The notes under the pieces: generated by a model
What the model saw: only the letters and a program-made list of their open reading frames with translations
What the model was told of the DNA's origin: nothing
Databases searched by the model: none
Position numbers and translations under genes: made by a program
Assembly: GCA_947452875.1 (NCBI GenBank)
Contig: CANGEZ010000178.1
Location: forward strand, 1-5,206
Direction of reading: 5' to 3'
DNA from: Chitinophagaceae bacterium
Lineage (GTDB): Bacteria; Bacteroidota; Bacteroidia; Chitinophagales; Chitinophagaceae
DNA: 5,206 bases
Shown: positions 1-5,206 of the stretch, piece after piece
How positions within the stretch are numbered: position 1 is the first letter of the stretch
Layout of the letters: the number at the start of each line of letters is the position of its first letter

Positions 1-326
1 ATGGCTACACCAACTTTGCCCACTTCACCGTCTGCCAAGGGATGGTCACTATCGTAACCAATTTGTGTGGGTAAATCAAATGCTACACTCAAACCGCTAA
101 CACCTTGGTTCAATAAATAATGATATCTTTTATTGCTTTCTTCTGCTGTTGAAAATCCTGCGTATTGGCGCATGGTCCATAACTTACCACGATACATCGA
201 AGATTGAACACCTCTCGTAAACGGATAAGCTCCAGCTGATGAATTGTCGTGACTTTTAATATCAGCAGCGGTATAAGATTCTTTTATTTCAATTCCTGAA
301 TCTGTAGTGATTTTTTTGCCAGACAT
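1..326 (-). CDS. Methylmalonyl-CoA mutase catalytic (large) subunit, N-terminal part, cut by window edge
   Basis: This encodes the start of a coenzyme-B12-dependent acyl-CoA mutase, which interconverts (R)-methylmalonyl-CoA and succinyl-CoA in the cytoplasm. Only 108 codons plus two bases lie in the window. Family signatures seen are YPFTRGV (34-40), SMYRGKLWTMRQYAGFSTAE (43-62) and GLSVAFDLPTQIGYDSDHP (78-96), from the substrate and CoA-binding part of the TIM barrel. Tyr55 in RQYAG aligns by my reading with Tyr89 of the Propionibacterium enzyme. Isobutyryl-CoA mutases carry Phe there, so methylmalonyl-CoA is the better substrate guess. The wording MYRGKLWTMRQYAG resembles the roughly 520-560-residue catalytic subunits that use a separate B12-binding subunit, but the C-terminus needed to decide is outside the window. 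ATG at 326-324 is the only sensible start. It lies 10 bp after the stop of the upstream gene, with no Shine-Dalgarno, which suggests co-transcription. Symbols such as mutB or mcmA are used for this family; I did not pick one. Confidence 0.95.
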   Translation of the reverse strand, partial: MSGKKITTDSGIEIKESYTAADIKSHDNSSAGAYPFTRGVQSSMYRGKLWTMRQYAGFSTAEESNKRYHYLLNQGVSGLSVAFDLPTQIGYDSDHPLADGEVGKVGVA

Positions 327-336
327 AAATTAGTTT

Positions 337-849
337 TTAATTCAGTAATTTTTTGGCTTCGAATTGCAAAGCTTCAAGAAGCATGGGACTCATCTCTGCA
401 TTCGGTGTCATGCTGTATTCTAACAACATCCTGCTTAATTCGGCTCCTGTTGCATGAGGAGTAAGGTTTGCTGTAATGTGATTAATGATGTAAATATTCT
501 GGTCTTTCATTCTGGTAACGGCATTCCAAATCTCAGGACTTACATAAATCTGTTGACTGGCGTTGTAGTCGAATTCTGTCTTTAAAGTTTCTGTGAGGAA
601 ATGATGTAATTCAGCACCACTCATTTTTGAATAATCTGCTCTGGCAACCAAATTTCTGAGGGAAGATCTTTCAGCATATAAGGTGAGTCTCTCCAACGCC
701 TGTAATTTCAACCGACTCCCTTCTATATTAATAGGAACCGGAATTTCGGTAATCGTCTTTTTTAAATTGGCAATATCATTTTGTGTTATTAATATCATCC
801 CAATTGTAACAATCATAAAAGAAACCTCAAACCACTGAAAAGTATCCAT
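337..849 (-). CDS. Membrane-anchored protein of unknown function, co-directional with the mutase gene
   Basis: This 170-residue protein has no function I can assign. Residues about 7-22 (FEVSFMIVTIGMILIT) form one hydrophobic membrane segment with no signal-peptidase site visible, so it is probably an N-terminal anchor with the rest soluble. After a short linker come helices, including LKLQALERLTLYAERS (47-62), then FDYNASQQIYVSPEIW (93-108), KDQNIYIINHITANL (115-129) and TGAELSRMLLEYSM (134-147). The LQALERLTLYAER, QQIYVSPEIW and IINHITANL blocks resemble a small Bacteroidota-only family that I recall as DUF7935; the number is from memory and unchecked. No catalytic motif or metal-binding Cys/His cluster is visible. 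It starts at ATG 849-847 behind a TAnnTTTG box and ends 10 bp before the mutase start, so it is probably the first gene of that operon. A role in mutase assembly, localisation or B12 supply is only a guess from position. Confidence 0.85.
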   Translation of the reverse strand: MDTFQWFEVSFMIVTIGMILITQNDIANLKKTITEIPVPINIEGSRLKLQALERLTLYAERSSLRNLVARADYSKMSGAELHHFLTETLKTEFDYNASQQIYVSPEIWNAVTRMKDQNIYIINHITANLTPHATGAELSRMLLEYSMTPNAEMSPMLLEALQFEAKKLLN

Positions 850-865
850 ATTCTAAATTTATGGC

Positions 866-873
866 CAAAGGTA
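866..873 (-). promoter_or_regulatory. Bacteroidota -7 element (TACCTTTG) for the unknown protein/mutase operon
   Basis: Read on the minus strand this is TACCTTTG, an exact match to TAnnTTTG, the -7 element known from Bacteroidota primary sigma promoters. No TTG is seen at the expected -33 spacing, so the upstream half is weak. Transcription would begin around 861, giving a leader of about 12 nt before ATG 849. Confidence 0.5.
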
Positions 874-938
874 AACAAGAAGCAGTACATTTTTCTGTTT
901 TCGTAAGCCGATATGTTTTATAGTGGCAGAATTCATTG

Positions 939-946
939 TAAATTTG
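939..946 (+). promoter_or_regulatory. Bacteroidota -7 element (TAAATTTG) for the A-type Fe-S carrier gene
   Basis: TAAATTTG matches TAnnTTTG exactly. About 19 bp upstream lies TTTT (916-919), one base off the TTTG of a -33 element. The start codon at 957 follows the box by only 10 bp, so the predicted leader is about 6 nt and the transcript would be nearly leaderless. Confidence 0.5.
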
Positions 947-956
947 AAAAAAAATT

Positions 957-1301
957 ATGGTTACTATAAATACCAATCCCGTTTCTTTCACAGATTCAGC
1001 TAAAGCTGAAATAAAAAGACTTATTGAAACGTCAACGGATCCAATCAAAAACAAATTAAGAGTAGGGGTTAAAGGCGGCGGTTGCAGTGGCATGACATAC
1101 GTTCTTGAATTCGACGAACAAAAAACAAACGATCAGGTTTTTGATGACGGAAGTTTTTCATTTATAATGGACAAATCTCACGGTCTTTATTTACAAGGCA
1201 TGGAAGTAAACTGGGAAGGCGGATTGAATTCGAGAGGATTTACTTTTAAAAACCCGAATGCCAGCAGCACTTGTGGTTGTGGAACGAGTTTCGCGGTGTA
1301 A
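957..1301 (+). CDS. A-type iron-sulfur cluster carrier, HesB/IscA/ErpA family
   Basis: This 114-residue cytoplasmic protein belongs to the A-type carriers, which take Fe-S clusters from a scaffold and deliver them to apoproteins. The three cluster-ligand cysteines of the family are all present: Cys43 in VKGGGCSGMTY, and Cys106 and Cys108 in the C-terminal TCGCGTSFAV. The N-terminal VSFTDSAKAEIKRLI (9-23) and the ANSRGF-like block NSRGFTFKNPNAS (91-103) also fit. Length is close to the usual 105-120 residues. ATG 957 places about eight residues before the conserved core, as expected, and no better start lies upstream. No SUF or ISC genes adjoin it, so it looks like a stand-alone carrier. The tail TCGCGTSF has Thr where E. 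coli IscA has Glu (CGCGESF), and the sequence does not let me separate IscA, ErpA and SufA types, so no symbol is given. It is probably monocistronic and ends at the terminator near 1405-1461. Confidence 0.95.
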   Translation: MVTINTNPVSFTDSAKAEIKRLIETSTDPIKNKLRVGVKGGGCSGMTYVLEFDEQKTNDQVFDDGSFSFIMDKSHGLYLQGMEVNWEGGLNSRGFTFKNPNASSTCGCGTSFAV

Positions 1302-1312
1302 GCTGCTTGTTT

Positions 1313-1405
1313 GGAAGGTTCAAAAGGTTCAATAAGTTCAATAGGTTACGAATCCAGAATAAACCTTTTCAACCTTTTGAACTTATTGAACCTTTTAAAC
1401 TTATA
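1313..1405. repeat. Inverted array of 9-bp units (consensus AAWAGGTTC), convergent intergenic repeat
   Basis: Four 9-bp units run on the plus strand: GGAAGGTTC (1313), AAAAGGTTC (1322), AATAAGTTC (1331) and AATAGGTTA (1340). After 12 unrelated bases, five units run on the minus strand, occupying 1361-1369, 1370-1378, 1379-1387, 1388-1396 and 1397-1405. Read in minus direction they are TATAAGTTT, AAAAGGTTC, AATAAGTTC, AAAAGGTTG and AAAAGGTTT. The two halves pair into a hairpin: 1322-1341 is perfectly complementary to 1377-1396 (20 bp), and after one T-T mismatch 1343-1347 pairs with 1371-1375. The loop is about 23 nt, and a few outer pairs extend the stem. It would lie in the 3' UTR of the carrier mRNA. 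No terminal features of an insertion sequence are visible. Confidence 0.85.
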
Positions 1406-1461
1406 AAATAATAGGCAAAAAAAATCCCGTCATTGACGGGATTTTTTTTGCCTATTATTTT
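1405..1461. terminator. Bidirectional Rho-independent terminator with a 27-bp perfect stem
   Basis: Positions 1405-1431 pair without mismatch with 1435-1461 around a 3-nt loop (1432-1434). The core is ATCCCGTC/GACGGGAT, flanked by A8 (1417-1424) and T8 (1442-1449), so each strand shows a GC-rich hairpin followed by a U-run. It therefore suits both converging genes, the carrier on plus and secDF on minus. The stem continues outside the A/T tracts through GGC/GCC and AATAATA/TATTATT, which simple terminators do not need. Its outermost base is the last base of the secDF stop codon (1461-1463). Confidence 0.93.
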
Positions 1462-4418
1462 TATAGCTCTGGAGCTACATTCTTTTTCTTTTCTTCTTTC
1501 GCTGCCCCTAATGGCTTGTCTTTTGCGAAATCAATCAGTACAGGCGCTCCTACAAAGATAGAAGAGTAAGTACCTGTTACAACACCAATCAACATCGCAA
1601 AGGCAAATCCTCTTGTTACTTCACCACCGAAGATGAATAAGATTAGGATAGTTAAGAACACAGTTAATGAAGTCATTACTGTACGACTTAACGTATCATT
1701 GATAGCCTTGTTGATAATAGTAGTTTTACTTTCTCCTTTCATATCTCTACTGTATTCACGAATTCTGTCGAATACGATAACGGTATCATTCATTGAGAAA
1801 CCAATTACCGTTAGTATCGCTGCAATAAAGTGCTGATCGATTTCCAATGGGAAAGGAACGATATCTTTAAAGAACGCGAATACCGCTAACGTTACCAATA
1901 CGTCATGTAACAAAGTAAGGATAGTACCCGCTGAGTATCTCCAATCGCGGAAACGCATCATGATGTAAAGGAAGATAATCAACATCGCAAAAACAGTAGC
2001 TTTAATCGCACCTTTCTTCAAGTCATCAGAAATACTAGGTTGAACTGTAGTTGAACTTTGTACATTTTCTGCAACAAACTTGTTGTAAGTAATATCAGCA
2101 GGTAATACAGATTTCAAACCAATCATCAATTTAGATTGAACAGTGCTGTCTGCATTGTCTATTCCTTTCAAATAAGCAGTAGTGATGTTGATGTGTTTGC
2201 CATCTTCACCTACAGTTTTTAAAGTGATGTTATCGCCATCTAAAGCTGTTTTCAATTCATCTCTAAATTTATCAGCATCCACTTTTTTATCGAAAGCGAT
2301 GGTATAACTTCTTCCTCCTTTGAATTCAACACCTTGATGGAAACCAACAAAGAATGAAGCCACGCCAGCTGCCAATACAAATGCTGAAATCACGTAAGCT
2401 ACTTTTCTGTATTCGATGAATTTGTAGTTAGCATGAGCAAATACTTTTTTAGACAATCCGGTAAAGTAATTGAAGTGACGTTGCTTGTTTGTCCAGAATT
2501 CTGTGATCAATCTTGAGAATAAAATTCCGCAGAATAATGATAACAAAATACCGATGATTTGTGTAGTAGCGAAACCTAATACAGGACCTAACCCAAAGTA
2601 AGCAAGGATAATCGCAGTCAACAAAGAAGTTACGTGAGCATCAATAACGGGAGCGAGTGAACGCTTGTAACCGTCATTAACTGCTTGTTGGTATGTTTTA
2701 CCTTTTGATAACTCTTCTTTAATTCTTTCGAAGATGATAACGTTTGTATCTACAGCCATACCGATAGTCAAAACCAAACCGGCAATACCTGCAGCTGTCA
2801 AAGTAAATCCTAATGCAGTTAATACGCCTATTGTAAATAACAAGTTGAAGATAAGCGCAAGATTTGCAACCCATCCACCTGTGTTATAATATACAAGCAT
2901 TAACATAAAGATGACGCCGAAAGCAATAAGGAATGCCATGATACCACCGTGAACCGCTTCTTTACCAAGTGTTGGACCAACAACTTGTTCAGCAACGATT
3001 TTTGCAGGAGCATCTAGTTTACCTGATTTCAATATGTTAGCTAAATCCTGAGCTTCTTCAACAGAGAATTTACCTGAGATTTCAGAATTACCACCTTCAA
3101 TAGCGCCATTTACATTTGGAGCACTATAAACAATATCATCAAGAGCGATTGCAATTGGACGACCTACATTTTTTGCAGTCATTCTTGCCCAAATTTTGCT
3201 ACCTGAATTGGTCATTACCATTTTAATAGCAGGTTTGCCCATTTCATCATAATCTTGTCTGGCTTCTTCAACACCATCACCTTCCAAAGCAGCTTTTTCA
3301 GAACCTGTAATTGTTTTTACAGCATATAATGGGAAGTAACGAAGATTTCCTTTTGCGCTTTTTTCTTCAATTCCAAATAAGAATTTTACGTTTGCAGGCA
3401 ATGCATTTTTAACTACGTCATTGTTAATATAACTAAAGAATGTTGCTGTGTCTGATAAAGCGACATTACCAATAGCAGGAGCATAGAAACGTTTTCCTGT
3501 ATTGTCGGTTTGAACATCGATCGGGTTCATTACTTTAAAGAAAGGATTCATGTTCTTTTTAGCCAACACGCTATCAGCTAATTTTGCAGTATCACCTGCA
3601 CTGATTCCATTCAAGTAATTTTTTAAATTGTCATCAGCAACTTTCAATGAACTTGCTAACTCATCAATTTGATAAACTTCCCAGAATTGTAAGTTCGCAG
3701 AAGATTGTAAGAATTTACGAACTCTTTCAGGATTGTTTACGCCAGCCAATTCAACATTGATTACGCCTTTGTTTTCGTCTAAATTGATGTTTGGTTGAGC
3801 CACACCAAATTTATCAATACGCTTAACTAAGATTTTATAAGTTTGGTTGATAGCTCCTTTGGCAATGTTTCTGATTTTAGTGATAACAGCATCGTCCTTA
3901 TCATCAATCTTTACATCTTTACCAGGACCTGCAAAAATAGAAGACAATTTACCTGATCCATTTTGCTGAATGTATGCTTCACTGAATAAAGTGATATAAT
4001 CAGCATCGCTGCTTGATTTTTTTGCTGTAGCAGTTCTTAATGCATTTTGTAATTGCTGATCTTTTGGATTGTTGCTCAAAGATTTGATCATTCCTTCAAG
4101 ACTAACGTCCATAGTTACACTCATACCACCTTGCAAATCCAAACCAAGGTTTAACTCGTTTTCTTTACATTTTTGGTAGGTGGTACCTAAATAAATGTCT
4201 TTGTCTCTTGTGCTGTCGAGAATTCTCTCAATCTTAGCTTTAACCAAAGACTCTCTTTCTTCAGGAGATAAATTTGCAGCTTGTTTCTTTACGATTTTTT
4301 CAGCTTGCTCTTTAACGGTAGATTCGTAACTACGAACAGCCCATGTGTAGGAAAGTTCCCAAAGAGAGATGATAATTAATGCAATGGTGAAAAACCATAC
4401 TAAACCTTTCAGTTTCAT
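1461..4418 (-). CDS. secDF: Protein translocase subunit SecDF (SecD-SecF fusion)
   Basis: This 985-residue inner-membrane protein works with SecYEG and uses the proton motive force to pull exported proteins through in the late stage of translocation. The SecD half (about 1-645) has TM1 at 5-27, the LGLDLQGG motif (91-98), a large periplasmic P1 domain ending in KSGKLDAPAKIVAEQVVGP (464-482), then five membrane segments at about 491-511, 516-536, 541-562, 589-611 and 612-635. The SecF half has a segment at about 673-693, GVEFKGG (696-702), a P4 domain, and five segments from about 804 to 962. Residues expected in proton transport are present: Asp557 in GMAVDTNVIIFERIKEE, Asp878 in FSMNDTVIVFDRIRE, and Arg912 in INDTLSRTVMTSLT. 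Length is close to SecD plus SecF. The fused form is usual in Bacteroidota. The C-terminus is a lysine-rich cytoplasmic tail. His595 (DAHVTS) and Glu698 replace the more usual Asn and Asp. No yajC adjoins it; it appears monocistronic. Confidence 0.98.
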   Translation of the reverse strand: MKLKGLVWFFTIALIIISLWELSYTWAVRSYESTVKEQAEKIVKKQAANLSPEERESLVKAKIERILDSTRDKDIYLGTTYQKCKENELNLGLDLQGGMSVTMDVSLEGMIKSLSNNPKDQQLQNALRTATAKKSSSDADYITLFSEAYIQQNGSGKLSSIFAGPGKDVKIDDKDDAVITKIRNIAKGAINQTYKILVKRIDKFGVAQPNINLDENKGVINVELAGVNNPERVRKFLQSSANLQFWEVYQIDELASSLKVADDNLKNYLNGISAGDTAKLADSVLAKKNMNPFFKVMNPIDVQTDNTGKRFYAPAIGNVALSDTATFFSYINNDVVKNALPANVKFLFGIEEKSAKGNLRYFPLYAVKTITGSEKAALEGDGVEEARQDYDEMGKPAIKMVMTNSGSKIWARMTAKNVGRPIAIALDDIVYSAPNVNGAIEGGNSEISGKFSVEEAQDLANILKSGKLDAPAKIVAEQVVGPTLGKEAVHGGIMAFLIAFGVIFMLMLVYYNTGGWVANLALIFNLLFTIGVLTALGFTLTAAGIAGLVLTIGMAVDTNVIIFERIKEELSKGKTYQQAVNDGYKRSLAPVIDAHVTSLLTAIILAYFGLGPVLGFATTQIIGILLSLFCGILFSRLITEFWTNKQRHFNYFTGLSKKVFAHANYKFIEYRKVAYVISAFVLAAGVASFFVGFHQGVEFKGGRSYTIAFDKKVDADKFRDELKTALDGDNITLKTVGEDGKHINITTAYLKGIDNADSTVQSKLMIGLKSVLPADITYNKFVAENVQSSTTVQPSISDDLKKGAIKATVFAMLIIFLYIMMRFRDWRYSAGTILTLLHDVLVTLAVFAFFKDIVPFPLEIDQHFIAAILTVIGFSMNDTVIVFDRIREYSRDMKGESKTTIINKAINDTLSRTVMTSLTVFLTILILFIFGGEVTRGFAFAMLIGVVTGTYSSIFVGAPVLIDFAKDKPLGAAKEEKKKNVAPEL

Positions 4419-4469
4419 GTGTTAATGTTCTTTAAAATGACAACAAAGTCGTTAATAAATTTAGGTGTG

Positions 4470-4477
4470 CAAAGATA
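4470..4477 (-). promoter_or_regulatory. Bacteroidota -7 element (TATCTTTG) for secDF
   Basis: The minus strand reads TATCTTTG, an exact TAnnTTTG match. The -33 position shows only GTTAA-like sequence rather than TTG. Transcription would begin near 4465, leaving a leader of about 46 nt before ATG 4418. Confidence 0.55.
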
Positions 4478-4520
4478 GGGGAAAAACATCTAGTTTAACC
4501 CCGACATCGTAATTGCTCAC

Positions 4521-4532
4521 TTTTTGCAAAAA
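4521..4532. repeat. Perfect 12-bp palindrome TTTTTGCAAAAA
   Basis: TTTTTGCAAAAA reads the same on both strands. It lies about 45 bp upstream of the secDF -7 box, roughly at -57 to -68 of the predicted start, where an activator could bind. In such A/T-rich sequence a palindrome of this kind can also arise by chance, and I know of no regulator that would claim it. Confidence 0.35.
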
Positions 4533-4708
4533 TTGTTTCTCAAAATATTGATAAACAGTGCGCTAAATTGTAAAAATTTATCTGTTATAGCAATTATTTT
4601 TTAATATTTTTTAATTATTTCTATTGAAATATTCTTTTTTATAGAATTATGTAACTGTCAGTTGGAGTTTGGAATTGAATTCAGAAACTGTTTTCAAATA
4701 ATAATATA

Positions 4709-4716
4709 TAGTTTTG
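4709..4716 (+). promoter_or_regulatory. Bacteroidota -7 element (TAGTTTTG) for the aminotransferase gene
   Basis: TAGTTTTG matches TAnnTTTG exactly. No clear TTG is seen at the right spacing upstream. Transcription would begin around 4721, giving a leader of about 12 nt before ATG 4734. Confidence 0.5.
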
Positions 4717-4733
4717 TTCCAAATCAAAATCGT

Positions 4734-5206
4734 ATGCAATTATCAAGTCTGCTTTCTCAATTCAACGAGCCCGAAACATTGAAAATGGCAAAACTCGGAA
4801 GAGAATTAAGAGCGAAAGGAATTGACATTACAGATTTAAGTTTGGGTGAACCTGATTTTGATACGCCTCAGCATATTAAAGAAGCAGCAAAAAAAGCCAT
4901 CGACGATAATTTCAGTCATTATACACCTGTTGCCGGCTACCTAGATCTTCGCCAGGCCGTTTGTACGAAATTGCTCAGAGATAATCAACTTCATTATACA
5001 CCCGAACAAATTGTTGTTAGCACCGGCGCTAAACAAAGTATCGCCAATACCGTTTTGGCAATTGTTGACAAAGGAGATGAGGTCATCATTCCAACACCGT
5101 TTTGGGTAACTTACAGTGAAATCGTAAAATTGGCAGGTGGAAAGCCAGTTTTAGTCAGAACTAAAATTGAAAACGGATATAAAATTACTGCTCAGGAATT
5201 AGAGGC
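4734..5206 (+). CDS. Class I PLP-dependent aminotransferase (aspartate aminotransferase-like), N-terminal part, cut by window edge
   Basis: This encodes a cytoplasmic pyridoxal-phosphate transaminase of fold type I; 157 codons lie in the window, against about 400 for a full enzyme. Seen signatures are SLGEPDFDTP (36-45), which forms part of the substrate pocket, FSHYTPVAGYLDLRQAV (60-76), STGAKQSI (96-103), which contacts the cofactor phosphate, and IPTPFWVTY (119-127), whose Trp124 is the aromatic residue that stacks on the PLP ring in this family. The pattern fits the subgroup I-gamma bacterial aspartate aminotransferases, some of which also act on prephenate. The catalytic lysine and the substrate-binding arginine near the C-terminus lie outside the window, so substrate is not settled. 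ATG 4734 gives the usual N-terminus (LSSLLSQFNEPETLKMAKLGREL) and follows a TAnnTTTG box. It is divergent from secDF, with no evident functional link. Confidence 0.94.
   Translation, partial: MQLSSLLSQFNEPETLKMAKLGRELRAKGIDITDLSLGEPDFDTPQHIKEAAKKAIDDNFSHYTPVAGYLDLRQAVCTKLLRDNQLHYTPEQIVVSTGAKQSIANTVLAIVDKGDEVIIPTPFWVTYSEIVKLAGGKPVLVRTKIENGYKITAQELE

Larger units (their letters stand above)
850..956. promoter_or_regulatory. Divergent promoter region between the unknown-protein/mutase operon and the A-type carrier gene
   Basis: This 107-bp gap separates two genes read outward from it. It contains one exact TAnnTTTG element on each strand (939-946 plus, 866-873 minus), listed separately. I see no operator-like palindrome and no Shine-Dalgarno before either start. 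The closeness of the two boxes, about 65 bp apart, means RNA polymerase bound at one could affect the other, but nothing in the sequence shows regulation. Confidence 0.6.
4419..4733. promoter_or_regulatory. Divergent intergenic region between secDF and the aminotransferase gene
   Basis: This 315-bp stretch is A/T-rich, and I find no coding sequence or RNA gene in it. It holds an exact TAnnTTTG box for each flanking gene (4470-4477 minus, 4709-4716 plus), a 12-bp palindrome (4521-4532), and T-tracts spaced near 10 bp around 4597-4640. The secDF leader, about 46 nt, contains no ATG that could start an arrest peptide. Neither gene has a clear Shine-Dalgarno sequence. Confidence 0.6.

Noticed and set aside
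827..1093. Minus-strand open frame of 88 codons overlapping the Fe-S carrier gene and the unknown protein start
   Set aside because: It runs antisense through the carrier gene, which has clear family motifs, and it also overlaps the start of the minus-strand gene at 337-849. Its translation shows no recognisable domain.
1313..1405. CRISPR-like array or insertion sequence remnant
   Set aside because: The units are contiguous 9-mers without spacers, arranged as one inverted pair, and no transposase fragment or target duplication is seen.
1313..1405. The 9-bp array as a second intrinsic terminator
   Set aside because: The stem is A/T-rich with a 23-nt loop and no U-run follows it directly; the hairpin at 1405-1461 fits that role far better.
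1633..1836. Plus-strand open frame of 67 codons inside secDF
   Set aside because: It is antisense to conserved SecF transmembrane segments. Its hydrophobic translation is expected from the complement of membrane-protein codons, and no promoter-like box was noted.
4419..4465. Secretion-monitoring arrest peptide (VemP or SecM type) or riboswitch in the secDF leader
   Set aside because: The predicted leader is about 46 nt with no ATG before the secDF start and no stable hairpin, so there is no room for an upstream peptide or aptamer.
1..5206. An undescribed defence or mobile system across the window
   Set aside because: All genes but one belong to well-known housekeeping families, and I see no nuclease, toxin, reverse transcriptase, integrase, tRNA or attachment-site signature.

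Overview
The window looks like a chromosomal housekeeping segment from a low-GC member of the Bacteroidota, most likely a Chitinophagaceae or Sphingobacteriia-like lineage. Three things point that way. SecD and SecF are fused into one polypeptide. No gene start has a Shine-Dalgarno sequence; the starts sit in A/T-rich leaders instead. All four presumed transcription starts have an exact match to the Bacteroidota -7 promoter element TAnnTTTG a short distance upstream. The lineage below phylum is a guess.

Layout, left to right. Positions 1-326 (minus) hold the N-terminal 108 codons of a methylmalonyl-CoA mutase catalytic subunit, cut by the window edge. Ten bases upstream of it, 337-849 (minus) encodes a 170-residue protein of unknown function with one N-terminal membrane segment; the two probably form an operon. 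A 107-bp divergent promoter region (850-956) separates them from an A-type iron-sulfur carrier (HesB/IscA family) at 957-1301 (plus). Positions 1302-1460 form a convergent intergenic region. It holds a 9-bp-period inverted repeat array (1313-1405) followed directly by a 27-bp perfect hairpin that serves as a bidirectional terminator (1405-1461). Positions 1461-4418 (minus) encode the 985-residue SecDF fusion. A 315-bp A/T-rich divergent region (4419-4733) follows, and from 4734 to the edge (plus) lies the N-terminal 157 codons of a class I PLP-dependent aminotransferase.

The genes do not form one pathway. The mutase links propionyl-CoA metabolism to succinyl-CoA, the A-type protein carries Fe-S clusters to apoproteins, SecDF drives late steps of protein export with the proton motive force, and the aminotransferase belongs to amino-acid metabolism. 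I see no defence system, mobile element, CRISPR array, tRNA or rRNA, and no convincing undescribed system. The most unusual structure is the 9-bp-period palindromic array next to the long terminator. The protein of unknown function upstream of the mutase is the most interesting functional question.
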